Assembly (NCBI GenBank): GCA_900299205.1
Contig: OMIW01000034.1
Coordinates: forward strand, 1-25,620
Reading direction: 5' to 3'
Origin: Pseudomonadota bacterium
GTDB lineage: Bacteria > Bdellovibrionota_C > UBA2361 > OMIW01
DNA: 25,620 nucleotides
The notes below the pieces were generated by a model, which was not told the origin of the DNA, searched no databases, and worked only from the letters and a program-made list of their open reading frames with translations. Both the position numbers and the translations under genes were made by a program. Below, one piece after another: positions 1-6,831 of this stretch. Every line of letters begins with the position of its first letter. Position 1 is the first letter of the stretch.

Positions 1-469
1 CGTTCGCCCCGACATCAAGGAAGATGCACGGGCACAGCTTGCCTCGACGGGGTATCATCGCCGCTATCGCCGGACGGCCTACTCCTGCAAGAGTGCCGCA
101 TTCGAACATTCCTGCCGCCATCATCGCGCCGGTATTGCCGGCGCTGATGCAGGCACGCGCTTCACCGGCCACCACAGCCCGGAATGCTACTCGAATGGAA
201 GAGTTCGGCTTACGACGAAGTGCCACAGAGGGGCTGTCCTCCATGGTGACTAGATCGGGAGCATGTTTGACCGATATCAAATATCTCAGATCACGAGGGA
301 TCTCACGGAGAAGTTCGCCGAGGACATCCTCATGACCAACAAGAAGGGTCTTTATACCAAGCTCACGGGCGGCTTTGAGTGCCCCCGAGACCGCAACGCT
401 CGGCCCAAGATCGCCTCCCATCGCCTCGAGAGCTATGGGGAGGTGTTCTTCAGAGCTCGCGATCGTCAC
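1..469 (-). CDS. plsX: Phosphate acyltransferase PlsX, N-terminal part (runs off the left edge)
   Basis: PlsX makes acyl-phosphate from acyl-ACP, the first step of phospholipid synthesis in PlsX/PlsY organisms, acting as a peripheral membrane protein. Reading the minus strand from a GTG at 467-469 gives 156 codons to the window edge. Visible family motifs are ALEAMGGDLGPSVAVSGAL near residue 12 and SAGNTGAMMAAG around residue 110, both characteristic of the PlsX N-terminal half. The start is chosen because an in-frame TAG lies only 15 bases upstream and a GGGAGG ribosome-binding site sits between that stop and the GTG. It lies 92 bases downstream of rpmF on the same strand, the classic rpmF-plsX order, so co-transcription is likely. 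The C-terminal half is outside the window. Identification is confident; the GTG start is well supported. Confidence 0.93.
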   Translation of the reverse strand, partial: MTIASSEEHLPIALEAMGGDLGPSVAVSGALKAARELGIKTLLVGHEDVLGELLREIPRDLRYLISVKHAPDLVTMEDSPSVALRRKPNSSIRVAFRAVVAGEARACISAGNTGAMMAAGMFECGTLAGVGRPAIAAMIPRRGKLCPCIFLDVGAN

Positions 470-561
470 CGGAAGGCCTCCCTGCTAGAAGATACATTCC
501 TCACGCACCACCACAACGCGAGGGGACCCGCACCACTCAGCATGCGAGTCAGGTGTCTCGT

Positions 562-765
562 TTATTCGGATTTCTGGGGAACATCCGTTGTCACAGGAGC
601 AAATGCTGGACGACCACGGTAATATCCGCAAGAGGGGCAAGCTCGATGGCTTCGGGTTGCAGATCCACAATTAGCACAGGAACCATATTGAGTTGCTGTA
701 AGTGCATCATGTGAACGACGCATATCTCGCTTCGCACGCGACGTTCGCTTCTTAGGGGTTGGCAT
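562..765 (-). CDS. rpmF: 50S ribosomal protein L32
   Basis: L32 is a small zinc-ribbon protein of the large ribosomal subunit. The 67-residue product starts MPTPKKRTSRAKRDMRRSHD, the hallmark N-terminus, and has four cysteines in two CxxC pairs (C30/C33 and C43/C46) ending in SCGYYRGR, so this is the zinc-binding (C+) form. The ATG at 763-765 is preceded by GGAGAGG about 7 bases upstream. The tail after residue 52 (proline, alanine and serine-rich) is somewhat longer than in the shortest L32 proteins. The gene for the DUF177 (YceD) rRNA-processing protein, often found upstream of rpmF, is not present; alr is divergent instead. Confidence 0.96.
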   Translation of the reverse strand: MPTPKKRTSRAKRDMRRSHDALTATQYGSCANCGSATRSHRACPSCGYYRGRPAFAPVTTDVPQKSE

Positions 766-1093
766 GGGACCTCTCCTTCATTTTCTGGGGATAAAATCGG
801 TAAAACAAAATAAATATAAGAGGAATACGAGGCTTCACGGAACATGGGCTAACTTTACTAGCCTCGTTCAAGCCCCCCAAAGGGACGCAATCCTTCTCTC
901 ATCCCCCTCAGTGCCTATCTGGGCAAATCTCCGAAGCCTTTTCCTCTCTGATACTGGCTGTTAGTATCTGCGTGTACTCTCGTCCGGGGACACCACCGTG
1001 CTTCTTTTGGTTAAGCACAGGCGGAGGGAGGGTAACACACCCATTCATCTGCTTCAACCCTTGTCCATTAGCTACCTCTCTCCGTCAGACATC
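766..1093. other. Divergent intergenic region between rpmF-plsX and alr
   Basis: These 328 bases hold no gene I can support. On the minus strand a TATATT-like -10 candidate (813-818) lies about 48 bases before the rpmF start, without a convincing -35. On the plus strand TGTTAGTAT at 959-967 resembles an extended -10 element that could serve alr. A perfect 8-base inverted repeat is listed separately. The stretch just before alr is pyrimidine-rich and has no Shine-Dalgarno sequence. Promoter assignments here are weak. Confidence 0.4.
827..867. repeat. Inverted repeat ACGAGGCT / AGCCTCGT upstream of rpmF
   Basis: ACGAGGCT at 827-834 and its exact reverse complement AGCCTCGT at 860-867 are separated by 25 bases. 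The pair lies just upstream of the candidate rpmF -10 element on the minus strand. It could be a two-site operator or a stem in a leader RNA. I cannot match it to a known operator consensus. Confidence 0.45.
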
Positions 1094-2242
1094 ATGCCAC
1101 CCTCCTCCCCCTCCTTTCACTCCTACCTTGAGATATCTCGGGCAGCGCTCCGACAAAATATCGGGACCATCCGTAAGCGGATAGGAGCCTCTCCCCGCCT
1201 TGCATTTCCCGTCAAATCAAACGGCTATGGACATGGCGTCGAGCAAGTGGTTGCCGCTGTTGATGATTTAGTAGACCGGTACCTTGTCGATGACTCACGG
1301 GAACTCGCTCAGCTCCGAGCCTTGACGACCCGCCCCATCGAGCTGCTGGGATACGTCGGGCCAGACGAGCTAAGCGTTGTTCAGGAGGCCAAGGGTGTAA
1401 TCCCTATTTTTGATGCTGAGCACGCTAAGGCATACAGAGCATGGGCACGAAAACGGAACAGCACCCTCGAAGCGATGATCGCGGTTGACCTTCGATTTGG
1501 TCGCGAAGGGGTTCCCGTCGACCAAGCCCTCGACCTCATCCGCTCTCTCGCATCATGCCAGTGGCTCTCACTCAGAGGTATCTACGGCCATTTATCTTGC
1601 GCCGATGATGATCCTTCCCTGTCGGCATCTCGAGAACAATACCAGCTTCTCAAAGGCATCGCTGATGCCGCGCGATGCCCTCATCTTGAGACCCATCTCT
1701 TTGCAAGTAGCGGAATCTTCGCTTTCGATTCGCTTGAACCATTCAGTCAGGTGGTCCGGCCCGGGCTGAGCCTCTATGGCATCTGGCCATCAGAGCGGCT
1801 CCGGCATATCGGTGAGGCGCTGGGGTATTCGTTGTTGCCTGCCCTCTCATGGCATTCGCGCGTTGTCCAAATAAAGAGAATACCCGCCGGTTTTCCTATC
1901 GGGTATGGGGGCACCTTTCGCAGTACCTCCCCGATGACAATAGGGCTTGTTCCCCAGGGATATGGGGATGGCTTACCCCGCGCCTATGCAGAAGGATCGG
2001 TATTAGTAAACGGAGAGCGGTGCTCGATTCTCGGAAGAATTTCGATGAACATGATAACAATCGACCTAACACCTCTTCAGCTTACCGGCGAACGGCTCTC
2101 TACGGAGTTACCGGCTGTGCTTCTGGGCTCTCAGGGGTCAGAAACAATATCCGCTGAGGATCATGCCGTGCGAACCTCTACAATCCCATACGAGGTCACG
2201 ACCAGGATTAGTCCGCTGTTACCCCGGGTTCTCGCTGATTAG
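1094..2242 (+). CDS. alr: Alanine racemase
   Basis: This PLP enzyme interconverts L- and D-alanine to supply D-alanine for peptidoglycan. The 382-residue product has the PLP lysine K41 in LAFPVKSNGYGHG at the start of the TIM barrel, the phosphate-binding ASSGIF and VRPGLSLYGI segments, the catalytic tyrosine Y271 in IGYGGTFRS, and the C-terminal beta-domain motifs GLVPQGYGDGLPR and ILGRISMNMITID. The ORF is open back to 998, but ATG 1094 is chosen because homology begins at YLEISRAALRQN a few residues later and length then matches the family. No Shine-Dalgarno sequence is visible; the leader is pyrimidine-rich. The usual GRVxMDQ motif reads GRISMNM, with Asn for Asp. Transcribed away from rpmF. 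Confidence 0.93.
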   Translation: MPPSSPSFHSYLEISRAALRQNIGTIRKRIGASPRLAFPVKSNGYGHGVEQVVAAVDDLVDRYLVDDSRELAQLRALTTRPIELLGYVGPDELSVVQEAKGVIPIFDAEHAKAYRAWARKRNSTLEAMIAVDLRFGREGVPVDQALDLIRSLASCQWLSLRGIYGHLSCADDDPSLSASREQYQLLKGIADAARCPHLETHLFASSGIFAFDSLEPFSQVVRPGLSLYGIWPSERLRHIGEALGYSLLPALSWHSRVVQIKRIPAGFPIGYGGTFRSTSPMTIGLVPQGYGDGLPRAYAEGSVLVNGERCSILGRISMNMITIDLTPLQLTGERLSTELPAVLLGSQGSETISAEDHAVRTSTIPYEVTTRISPLLPRVLAD

Positions 2243-2261
2243 CGAGAAGGGGACTACCCCT
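2229..2261 (+). terminator. Tandem hairpins at the alr stop codon
   Basis: TTCTCGCT (2229-2236), loop GATT, AGCGAGAA (2241-2248) form a perfect 8-bp stem that contains the TAG stop codon. A second small stem, AGGGG ACTA CCCCT (2248-2261), follows directly. No U-tract follows, so this is not a canonical intrinsic terminator; it may stabilise the 3' end of the mRNA or pause transcription. The structure itself is seen directly; the role is inferred. Confidence 0.45.
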
Positions 2262-2557
2262 AAGACAGATAGAACCCGAGTACCCTGATCATGTCACTGG
2301 AAAATTAGTATAAATGGGGCTCTTTAGTTGGGAGATATAGAGGTCGTGGATCAAGAGGTTCGGGGAACCTTTACTTTTTTAGGGATTAAAAGGAACTTCA
2401 CGCCTCTGAGCAAAGGAAATTGGGCAGCTAATGTGAGTTTATACAAGCAGGAGGTGCCGTTGTGTGTCTTTTCGCGCAAGCTTGACAATCATTTTTTTTG
2501 GGGGGTAGTTTTTTTAAAACGCCGCCCTCATTCTCCCCTATTTCGGAGTACCCATAC
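2243..2557. other. Intergenic region between alr and the dehydrogenase
   Basis: These 315 bases contain no gene that I can support. Apart from the hairpins at its left end, the notable content is a promoter-like element with long T and G runs at 2482-2519 just ahead of the dehydrogenase, listed separately, and a GGAG ribosome-binding site at 2545-2548. Confidence 0.6.
2482..2511 (+). promoter_or_regulatory. Candidate promoter with homopolymer spacer upstream of the dehydrogenase
   Basis: A perfect TTGACA -35 hexamer lies at 2482-2487. Eighteen bases later TAGTTT (2506-2511) could act as a poor -10. The spacer consists largely of T8 (2492-2499) and G6 (2500-2505), and a further T7A4 run (2509-2519) follows. 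The predicted start of transcription would be about 40 bases before the ATG at 2558. The -35 match is strong; the -10 is weak, so the call is tentative. Confidence 0.4.
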
Positions 2558-3793
2558 ATGACCACCACAACTTTCACCAAAGCAGCACTCCTCGAAAAAC
2601 TGGCCGATCTCGAGAACCGGTTTTCAGATCTCTCTCCTGAGCTCGAATTGACCGTTCGGGACCCGGAACTTGGTGTTGAAGGATATGTGGTGGTGTGGAC
2701 GACCCTCACCGCTGTGGGGGGACCTTTGGGTCGATGTGGGAAAGGGGGAACGCGCATAACGCCGACGACGACTCTTGATGAAATCAAAATGCTCGCGCGT
2801 ATTATGGCGCTAAAAAATGCGGCGGCTGGATTGCCCCTTGGCGGCGCAAAGTCAGGGATGCGGGACGATTCTTCGTCGCCCGGGTTTGAGCAACGGTATC
2901 GGCGCTTCGTCGAGCTTGTCGCGCCTGTTCTTGTTGAGAGGGGCGGCATTTTTGGTGGATTTGGGTTTGATATCGGCGGGTTTCCGCAGCAGGCGCTCTG
3001 GGCGTGCGATCAGCTTAAATCAACGCGATGCTTCACCGGGAAGCCGGTTGAGATGGGGGGCACCGATTACGATCGCGAGGGAATCGCGGGCCTCGGGGTG
3101 AGTGAGAGCGCGGTAACGGCGCTCGAGTTTGAAGGGGTGCCGGTCGCGGGAACAACCTTCGCGGTGCAGGGGCTCGGCGCGATGGGAGCTGCGGTGGTCC
3201 GCTACTTTAGTGACGCAGGGGGCATTCTGCGCACGGTTTCGGATCCAAGAGTCGGCGGAAGCTATCTTCTCGAAAGAGGCGCCTCTCCCTCGCTCATTCA
3301 GGCGATTGCCTATGGTGACGGGGAGCGAACAAAGACGTTGCTTGAGAGCGAAGGGCGCATCGCGGCTCTTGATGCTGTTCTCTATGAGCCTGTTGATATC
3401 CTCTTCCCCAGTGCGGTTCAGGAAGTCATCACAGCGGCGAATGTCTCTCAGATCCAGGCAAAACGGATCGTCGAGGGGGCCAATAATCCGTGCACTGCAG
3501 AGGCGCGAACGGCGCTCTTTGAAAGGGGTGTGCTTGTACTGCCCGATTTTATCGTTAATGCCGGGGGAATTATCGCAGCGTTTGTCGAGATGAGTTCGCC
3601 GGTAACTGCGGAGGAGAACGCAAAAACGAGAGCAAAGGTAAAAGAGGCAAAAGAGCTCACTCGTACGTTGATGCGCGCCGGGACTCGGGAGATCCTCGAG
3701 ATTGCGCGCTCTGCGGGGGTTGAGCCGACTATTGCGGGTCGCTATCGTGCATTGCGATCAATTTTTAATCGGGCGGAGGTGTCGGCGGGTTGA
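2558..3793 (+). CDS. Glu/Leu/Phe/Val-family amino acid dehydrogenase (divergent)
   Basis: Members of this family oxidatively deaminate an amino acid with NAD(P). The 411-residue product has the catalytic-lysine motif GLPLGGAKSGM (K98), a probable catalytic Asp in GFGFDIGGF (D138), TGKPVEMGG, the Rossmann motif VQGLGAMGAAVV (residues 203-214), EGANNPCTAEA and LPDFIVNAGGIIAAFVE. These give the two-domain order of glutamate dehydrogenases. Several usually rigid motifs are altered: the family's PAPDVxT-like segment reads FGFDIGGF and ATGxGV reads IAGLGV, so substrate (glutamate, leucine or another) should not be assumed. ATG 2558 is chosen over the upstream in-frame ATG at 2498 because GGAG lies 9 bases before it and the upstream residues look like leader DNA. 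It stands alone, and the act operon converges on it from the right. Confidence 0.82.
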   Translation: MTTTTFTKAALLEKLADLENRFSDLSPELELTVRDPELGVEGYVVVWTTLTAVGGPLGRCGKGGTRITPTTTLDEIKMLARIMALKNAAAGLPLGGAKSGMRDDSSSPGFEQRYRRFVELVAPVLVERGGIFGGFGFDIGGFPQQALWACDQLKSTRCFTGKPVEMGGTDYDREGIAGLGVSESAVTALEFEGVPVAGTTFAVQGLGAMGAAVVRYFSDAGGILRTVSDPRVGGSYLLERGASPSLIQAIAYGDGERTKTLLESEGRIAALDAVLYEPVDILFPSAVQEVITAANVSQIQAKRIVEGANNPCTAEARTALFERGVLVLPDFIVNAGGIIAAFVEMSSPVTAEENAKTRAKVKEAKELTRTLMRAGTREILEIARSAGVEPTIAGRYRALRSIFNRAEVSAG

Positions 3794-3992
3794 GCTTAAA
3801 GCACCAGTGACGGTCAGAGGGTTATAGCTTAATTTTGTGGAACAATTATCGTAGGCGAAATTCGAGAACTATTGTCATCCACAACGCATCTCCCCGCTTT
3901 CTCTCTATGCCAAAAACAGCACACACCAAGACAACCTCTGAGATAAAGGCCGATCTAGCGACGATCGGCAGGACGGGGGGAGTCTCGCAGCA

Positions 3993-4020
3993 GGTGAACG
4001 CTCACCACTGAGCAAGCTCA
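3993..4020. repeat. Two adjacent palindromes upstream of the small ORF pair
   Basis: GGTGA-ACGC-TCACC (3993-4006) and TGAGC-AA-GCTCA (4009-4020) lie side by side, ending 5 bases before the GTG start of the 57-codon ORF. Two dyads immediately before a small two-gene cassette resemble an autoregulatory operator, but they could also be chance. The repeats are seen directly; the role is inferred. Confidence 0.35.
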
Positions 4021-4024
4021 CAAT

Positions 4025-4198
4025 GTGATCAAGGTGAGAGAGGCTCGTCGGGCCTTTCGACGATTTCGCGAATTATGTTTCTGGTCCTACGACCCCAATC
4101 TGACTATCGCTGGTGATTATGTGCCATGGATGGTTGAGATGCTGAGAAAACACGGTAATCCTCTAGCAGGAAAGGTCGCTGATACATTATGCCGCTGA
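4025..4198 (+). CDS. Small conserved-looking protein, possible antitoxin-like partner (remnant cassette)
   Basis: A GTG start at 4025 gives 57 residues, including ARRAFRRFRELCFWSYDP and a C-terminus ending DTLCR. From memory, short proteins with an AFRRFR..CFWS motif and an LCR end occur upstream of AbiEii-like nucleotidyltransferase genes; I could not verify this by search. The fit is strengthened by context: its TGA overlaps the ATG of the next frame, which looks like the N-terminus of such a nucleotidyltransferase. The frame is closed by TGA at 3995-3997, so the N-terminus is short; GTG 4034 is an alternative start. No clear ribosome-binding site is seen for GTG 4025. It may be intact but orphaned, or decaying with its partner. 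Confidence 0.42.
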   Translation: MIKVREARRAFRRFRELCFWSYDPNLTIAGDYVPWMVEMLRKHGNPLAGKVADTLCR

Positions 4199-4305
4199 CA
4201 AGTTTTCACCGAGAAGTCGCCGTCCTCCATGTGGCACATCGAACCAACGGTCCTTCACTGATTGGAATCGGAGCAAATCTCTTAAACACAGCGTCGAACC
4301 GGTAG
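4189..4305 (+). pseudogene. Truncated AbiEii-like nucleotidyltransferase (toxin) remnant
   Basis: The frame begins MPLTSFHREVAVL, overlaps the previous small ORF by 10 bases, and stops after 38 codons. The start resembles the N-terminus I recall for AbiEii/AbiGii-type nucleotidyltransferases (MPLTxFQxEV..LLA..R.p.S...GG), and SLIGIGANLL falls where their SHLAGG-type strand would be. The nucleotidyltransferase core (a GS/GG motif followed by a D-x-D pair) is absent, and no continuation is visible in the other frames before the actF end at 4374. If the assignment is right, the gene is a 5' fragment of one that is normally several hundred residues long. Family assignment rests on a short match and on the two-gene overlap. 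Confidence 0.42.
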
Positions 4306-4373
4306 AGCCTGCCTGTCAAGCACACCTGCACTGCTCAGGTTACGTGAAGGATCACAGGTTAGACGAACTGTAT

Positions 4374-5651
4374 CTACCAATCGGCGCTCCCCCGCGCCAA
4401 AGGTGAAGACACAATCACGGGAGGTACCGCCGCCAGGAAGGACTGAACCGAAAGGACGTAAAGTCCTAAAAATCCAACAAATACCCCTATCTCCGTAAAA
4501 CCAAAAGGTATGGCGTGGGGGGAGTATTGAGGCATCACGAGAAGATAGCGCTCCATCGCAAGCCCTATCAGGATCAAAGTCGCTACAGAGCCAATACACC
4601 GAGGGGTTTTCTTGACGTCACGGCTCAGAAGAATGATGAACGGCATGATAAAGCAGGCGGCAAGAGTGACCCAGGCAAATCCCTTCCAGGGGAATTCACG
4701 GAGCCGAATAATGATGTACTGGGTCTCTTCGGGTAGATTCCCGTACCACTGGGGAAGAAATTGGCTAAAAAAGAAATAGCCCCATACCATACAAAAACCA
4801 AAAGTCAGCTTACCGAGGTCCCAGAGCTCATTTGTGGTCACCCACTTCGCGAAGGTCTTATCGCGATGGACGTGGTAAAGAGTCAAAAGAATGAGCATAG
4901 CCCACCCCGCATAAATATTACCGATGAATACGAACCCTCCGAAGAGGTTCGATAGCCATCGATAATCCATCGCCATAACCATCTCGAAGGCAAACATGGA
5001 ATAGACGAGTGCGTAAACAAGGGCTAAAGCGGGCGCCCGTCGGGACAATATATTTTGATTCTCGGGGACCTCAAGCGGCAAACCTCGCCATCGCTCAGTT
5101 ACCGAGCTATGAAGAAAACTCGACCAACGGTCCGGATCCACGCTGTGGTCCTTCACCATGCCGATATCTCCCCGCCACGAAAGGCGCACAAATCGCCACA
5201 TGAATAAGAAGAGGAGGAAAAGCAGAATTCCGATCCGCGCATAGACGAAGGTCGGCTGCATCCACCATTCTGTCCCGGGGCGTGGTGAGCGTGCCCATGG
5301 AAAGAGGTACTCACGACCTGCGTACGATACCAAAAAGAGGGTGAGAGCCACCGGCAGAAAAGCAACATTAGCCTCAGTCAATCGACGAATCGAGGCAGAC
5401 CAGGTCGCCCGGGTGATCTGGAAGATGGCGGAAATCATCACCCCACCGGCCGCTATCCCCATGAAATAGAGAAGGGCCCAATAGTAACAGAACCAGGCAT
5501 GTGCTGCGTCGCCCGAGAGCACTCCGTTCAGGAACGTAGCGGTGCCGATGGCAACCCCAAGCCAGGCGTATTTTCTGACCGAGGCAGCGGGCTGCAACGG
5601 GGCGGCGTTAATCGCCTCTTCGATATTGATTGATGGTGCAGCACCGTGCAT
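4374..5651 (-). CDS. actF: Alternative complex III subunit ActF (NrfD-like membrane protein)
   Basis: ActF is the second polytopic, NrfD/PsrC-related membrane subunit of ACIII and pairs with ActC in the membrane arm. The 425-residue product has about ten hydrophobic helices, starting at YAWLGVAIGTATFLNG near residue 28 and ending at VGFLGLYVLSVQSFLAAVPP, with conserved-looking FAFEMVMAMDYRWLSNLFGG in the middle. The ATG at 5649-5651 has an AAGGAGAG ribosome-binding site 6 bases upstream. It is the last gene of the act operon, 36 bases after actE. The gene ends near a convergent junction; no terminator was found. The assignment rests on topology plus position in a complete actABCDEF order. Confidence 0.9.
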   Translation of the reverse strand: MHGAAPSINIEEAINAAPLQPAASVRKYAWLGVAIGTATFLNGVLSGDAAHAWFCYYWALLYFMGIAAGGVMISAIFQITRATWSASIRRLTEANVAFLPVALTLFLVSYAGREYLFPWARSPRPGTEWWMQPTFVYARIGILLFLLFLFMWRFVRLSWRGDIGMVKDHSVDPDRWSSFLHSSVTERWRGLPLEVPENQNILSRRAPALALVYALVYSMFAFEMVMAMDYRWLSNLFGGFVFIGNIYAGWAMLILLTLYHVHRDKTFAKWVTTNELWDLGKLTFGFCMVWGYFFFSQFLPQWYGNLPEETQYIIIRLREFPWKGFAWVTLAACFIMPFIILLSRDVKKTPRCIGSVATLILIGLAMERYLLVMPQYSPHAIPFGFTEIGVFVGFLGLYVLSVQSFLAAVPPVIVSSPLARGSADW

Positions 5652-5687
5652 GAGTCTCTCCTTCCCTTCCCTCTTTGGTGTTCCTCG

Positions 5688-6251
5688 CTACTCGCCCTTC
5701 GATTTGCCTTCAGCGGCCTGAATTTTCGTCACTCTATCAAGGAGCGGATTCTTTTGTTGAACTGCGCGGATGTAATTTACAATATCCCAATGCTCGTCGA
5801 GCGAGAGCTTCCATCCATACGCCGGCATGATCGCCATGCCCCCAAAATGGATAAACTGAAAGAAGTGGGAATCCGGGACCAGCTTCAGGTAATCCTGCGC
5901 AAGGTTTACCGCTGGCAGCTTCGCTCCGACGGGTCCCGGAACATGGGTCCCATCAACAAAACTTCCGTGACAGGGCGAGCAGTTGGTATTATATACGCGC
6001 TTGCCATGCAGAATTGAGCGTAGCGTGGGAGCAATCGGATTCTTAAGCTCTGCAGCGTCTTCGCGAGTCAGTCCTACATATCGCTTCGCATCATTTGTTG
6101 ATACTGAACCCTCTGCTTTCGGTCGCATGATCTGACCGAGTCCATACTGGTTCCCCACCATATCCTGATTGAACGGAAGTGCATGCGCCGAGGAGGTCAT
6201 CGAGAATAAAGCGAGTGTTGCGATGCAAAGCTGTCTTGTTAGTGGTTTCAT
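5688..6251 (-). CDS. actE: Alternative complex III cytochrome c subunit ActE
   Basis: ActE is the monohaem cytochrome c of ACIII, on the periplasmic side. The 187-residue product has a Sec signal peptide (KPLTRQLCIATLALFSM, likely cut after SAHA, residue 24), one haem site C91-x2-C94-H95 (CSPCH) and a methionine ligand candidate M142 in AIMPAYG. ATG 6251 is chosen over the GTG one codon earlier because GGGAGG lies 7 bases before the ATG. The ATG shares its first base with the actD stop (TGATG), so translation is probably coupled. No lipobox is visible in the signal peptide, so it should be soluble or held by the complex rather than lipid-anchored. Confidence 0.92.
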   Translation of the reverse strand: MKPLTRQLCIATLALFSMTSSAHALPFNQDMVGNQYGLGQIMRPKAEGSVSTNDAKRYVGLTREDAAELKNPIAPTLRSILHGKRVYNTNCSPCHGSFVDGTHVPGPVGAKLPAVNLAQDYLKLVPDSHFFQFIHFGGMAIMPAYGWKLSLDEHWDIVNYIRAVQQKNPLLDRVTKIQAAEGKSKGE

Positions 6252-6763
6252 CACAGCGCCTCCCGAACCTGAATTTCATCCGCACCCGATTCCCGCAATT
6301 TTTCAGCCACTTCTTCCACGGCATTGGATTGACAACCGATGACAACTCCAAATTTATCCTGACTGAAACGGGGATCGTAGCCCACGCTCCTCAGAATGTA
6401 GGGGAGCCGACAGAAATGGAGGAGGGCTAAAAGGGTGAAAATACCGCCAAATAGGATGGTGCACTCGTAGCCGATAACAAAAAAACCCGGTATCGATACT
6501 ATGTCCTTTGCACTAACCCGTAACGGATAATCAAGAGATGTCCAGATAGCAAGCGCAAATCCTCCTGAGCAACCCAGAACTGCTCCAAATCCTGTAAGGA
6601 ATCTGACGGGGCTCTTTCCCGGCAAAGTCGCCTCTTCGAGTTCGTGATGAGGCACAGGCGAGTACACCCGATAATCATGGCCGCCAGCCTTCGCTATTGA
6701 AATGGCTTTCAGTGTATCGTCGATGTAGGTGAATACTCCTACAACAGCCTTTGGTCCTTTCAT
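6251..6763 (-). CDS. actD: Alternative complex III subunit ActD (DUF3341)
   Basis: ActD is a small ACIII subunit with a cytoplasmic ferredoxin-like domain and two transmembrane helices. The 170-residue product begins with VVGVFTYIDDTLKAI and the Y-x-V-Y-S-P-V-P-H-H segment (residues 31-40) typical of DUF3341. Hydrophobic helices follow at about 55-77 and 93-117, and a short polar C-terminus ends it, with a glycine-rich GVVIGC segment. The ATG at 6763 follows actC by 68 bases and has only a weak G-rich ribosome-binding site; the stop overlaps the actE start. Length and topology match the family. Confidence 0.92.
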   Translation of the reverse strand: MKGPKAVVGVFTYIDDTLKAISIAKAGGHDYRVYSPVPHHELEEATLPGKSPVRFLTGFGAVLGCSGGFALAIWTSLDYPLRVSAKDIVSIPGFFVIGYECTILFGGIFTLLALLHFCRLPYILRSVGYDPRFSQDKFGVVIGCQSNAVEEVAEKLRESGADEIQVREAL

Positions 6764-6831
6764 GAGTATCGAACCCCGTAATCTCAGCTAACTAACAAGG
6801 GGCAGGAAATCAACCCCCCATGTAAACTCTC

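Larger units (their letters stand above)
3794..4373. other. Gene-poor region between the dehydrogenase and actF
   Basis: This 580-base stretch contains no full-size gene. Its right half holds two overlapping small reading frames that look like the remains of a toxin-antitoxin-like pair (listed separately), preceded by two short palindromes. A further 34-codon ORF from an ATG at 3907 has no recognisable features. Both flanking genes end towards this region, so it is a convergent junction, a common landing place for accessory genes. I found no clear intrinsic terminator. Confidence 0.55.

Noticed and set aside
263-714. Plus-strand ORFs across the plsX region
   Set aside because: PlsX motifs are clear on the minus strand; the plus-strand frames are shadows.
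2428-2949. 173-codon minus-strand ORF opposite the start of the dehydrogenase
   Set aside because: Serine/arginine-rich shadow of the dehydrogenase frame.
3907-4011. 34-codon ORF from ATG 3907
   Set aside because: No motif or ribosome-binding site; could be the worn edge of the remnant cassette but cannot be supported.
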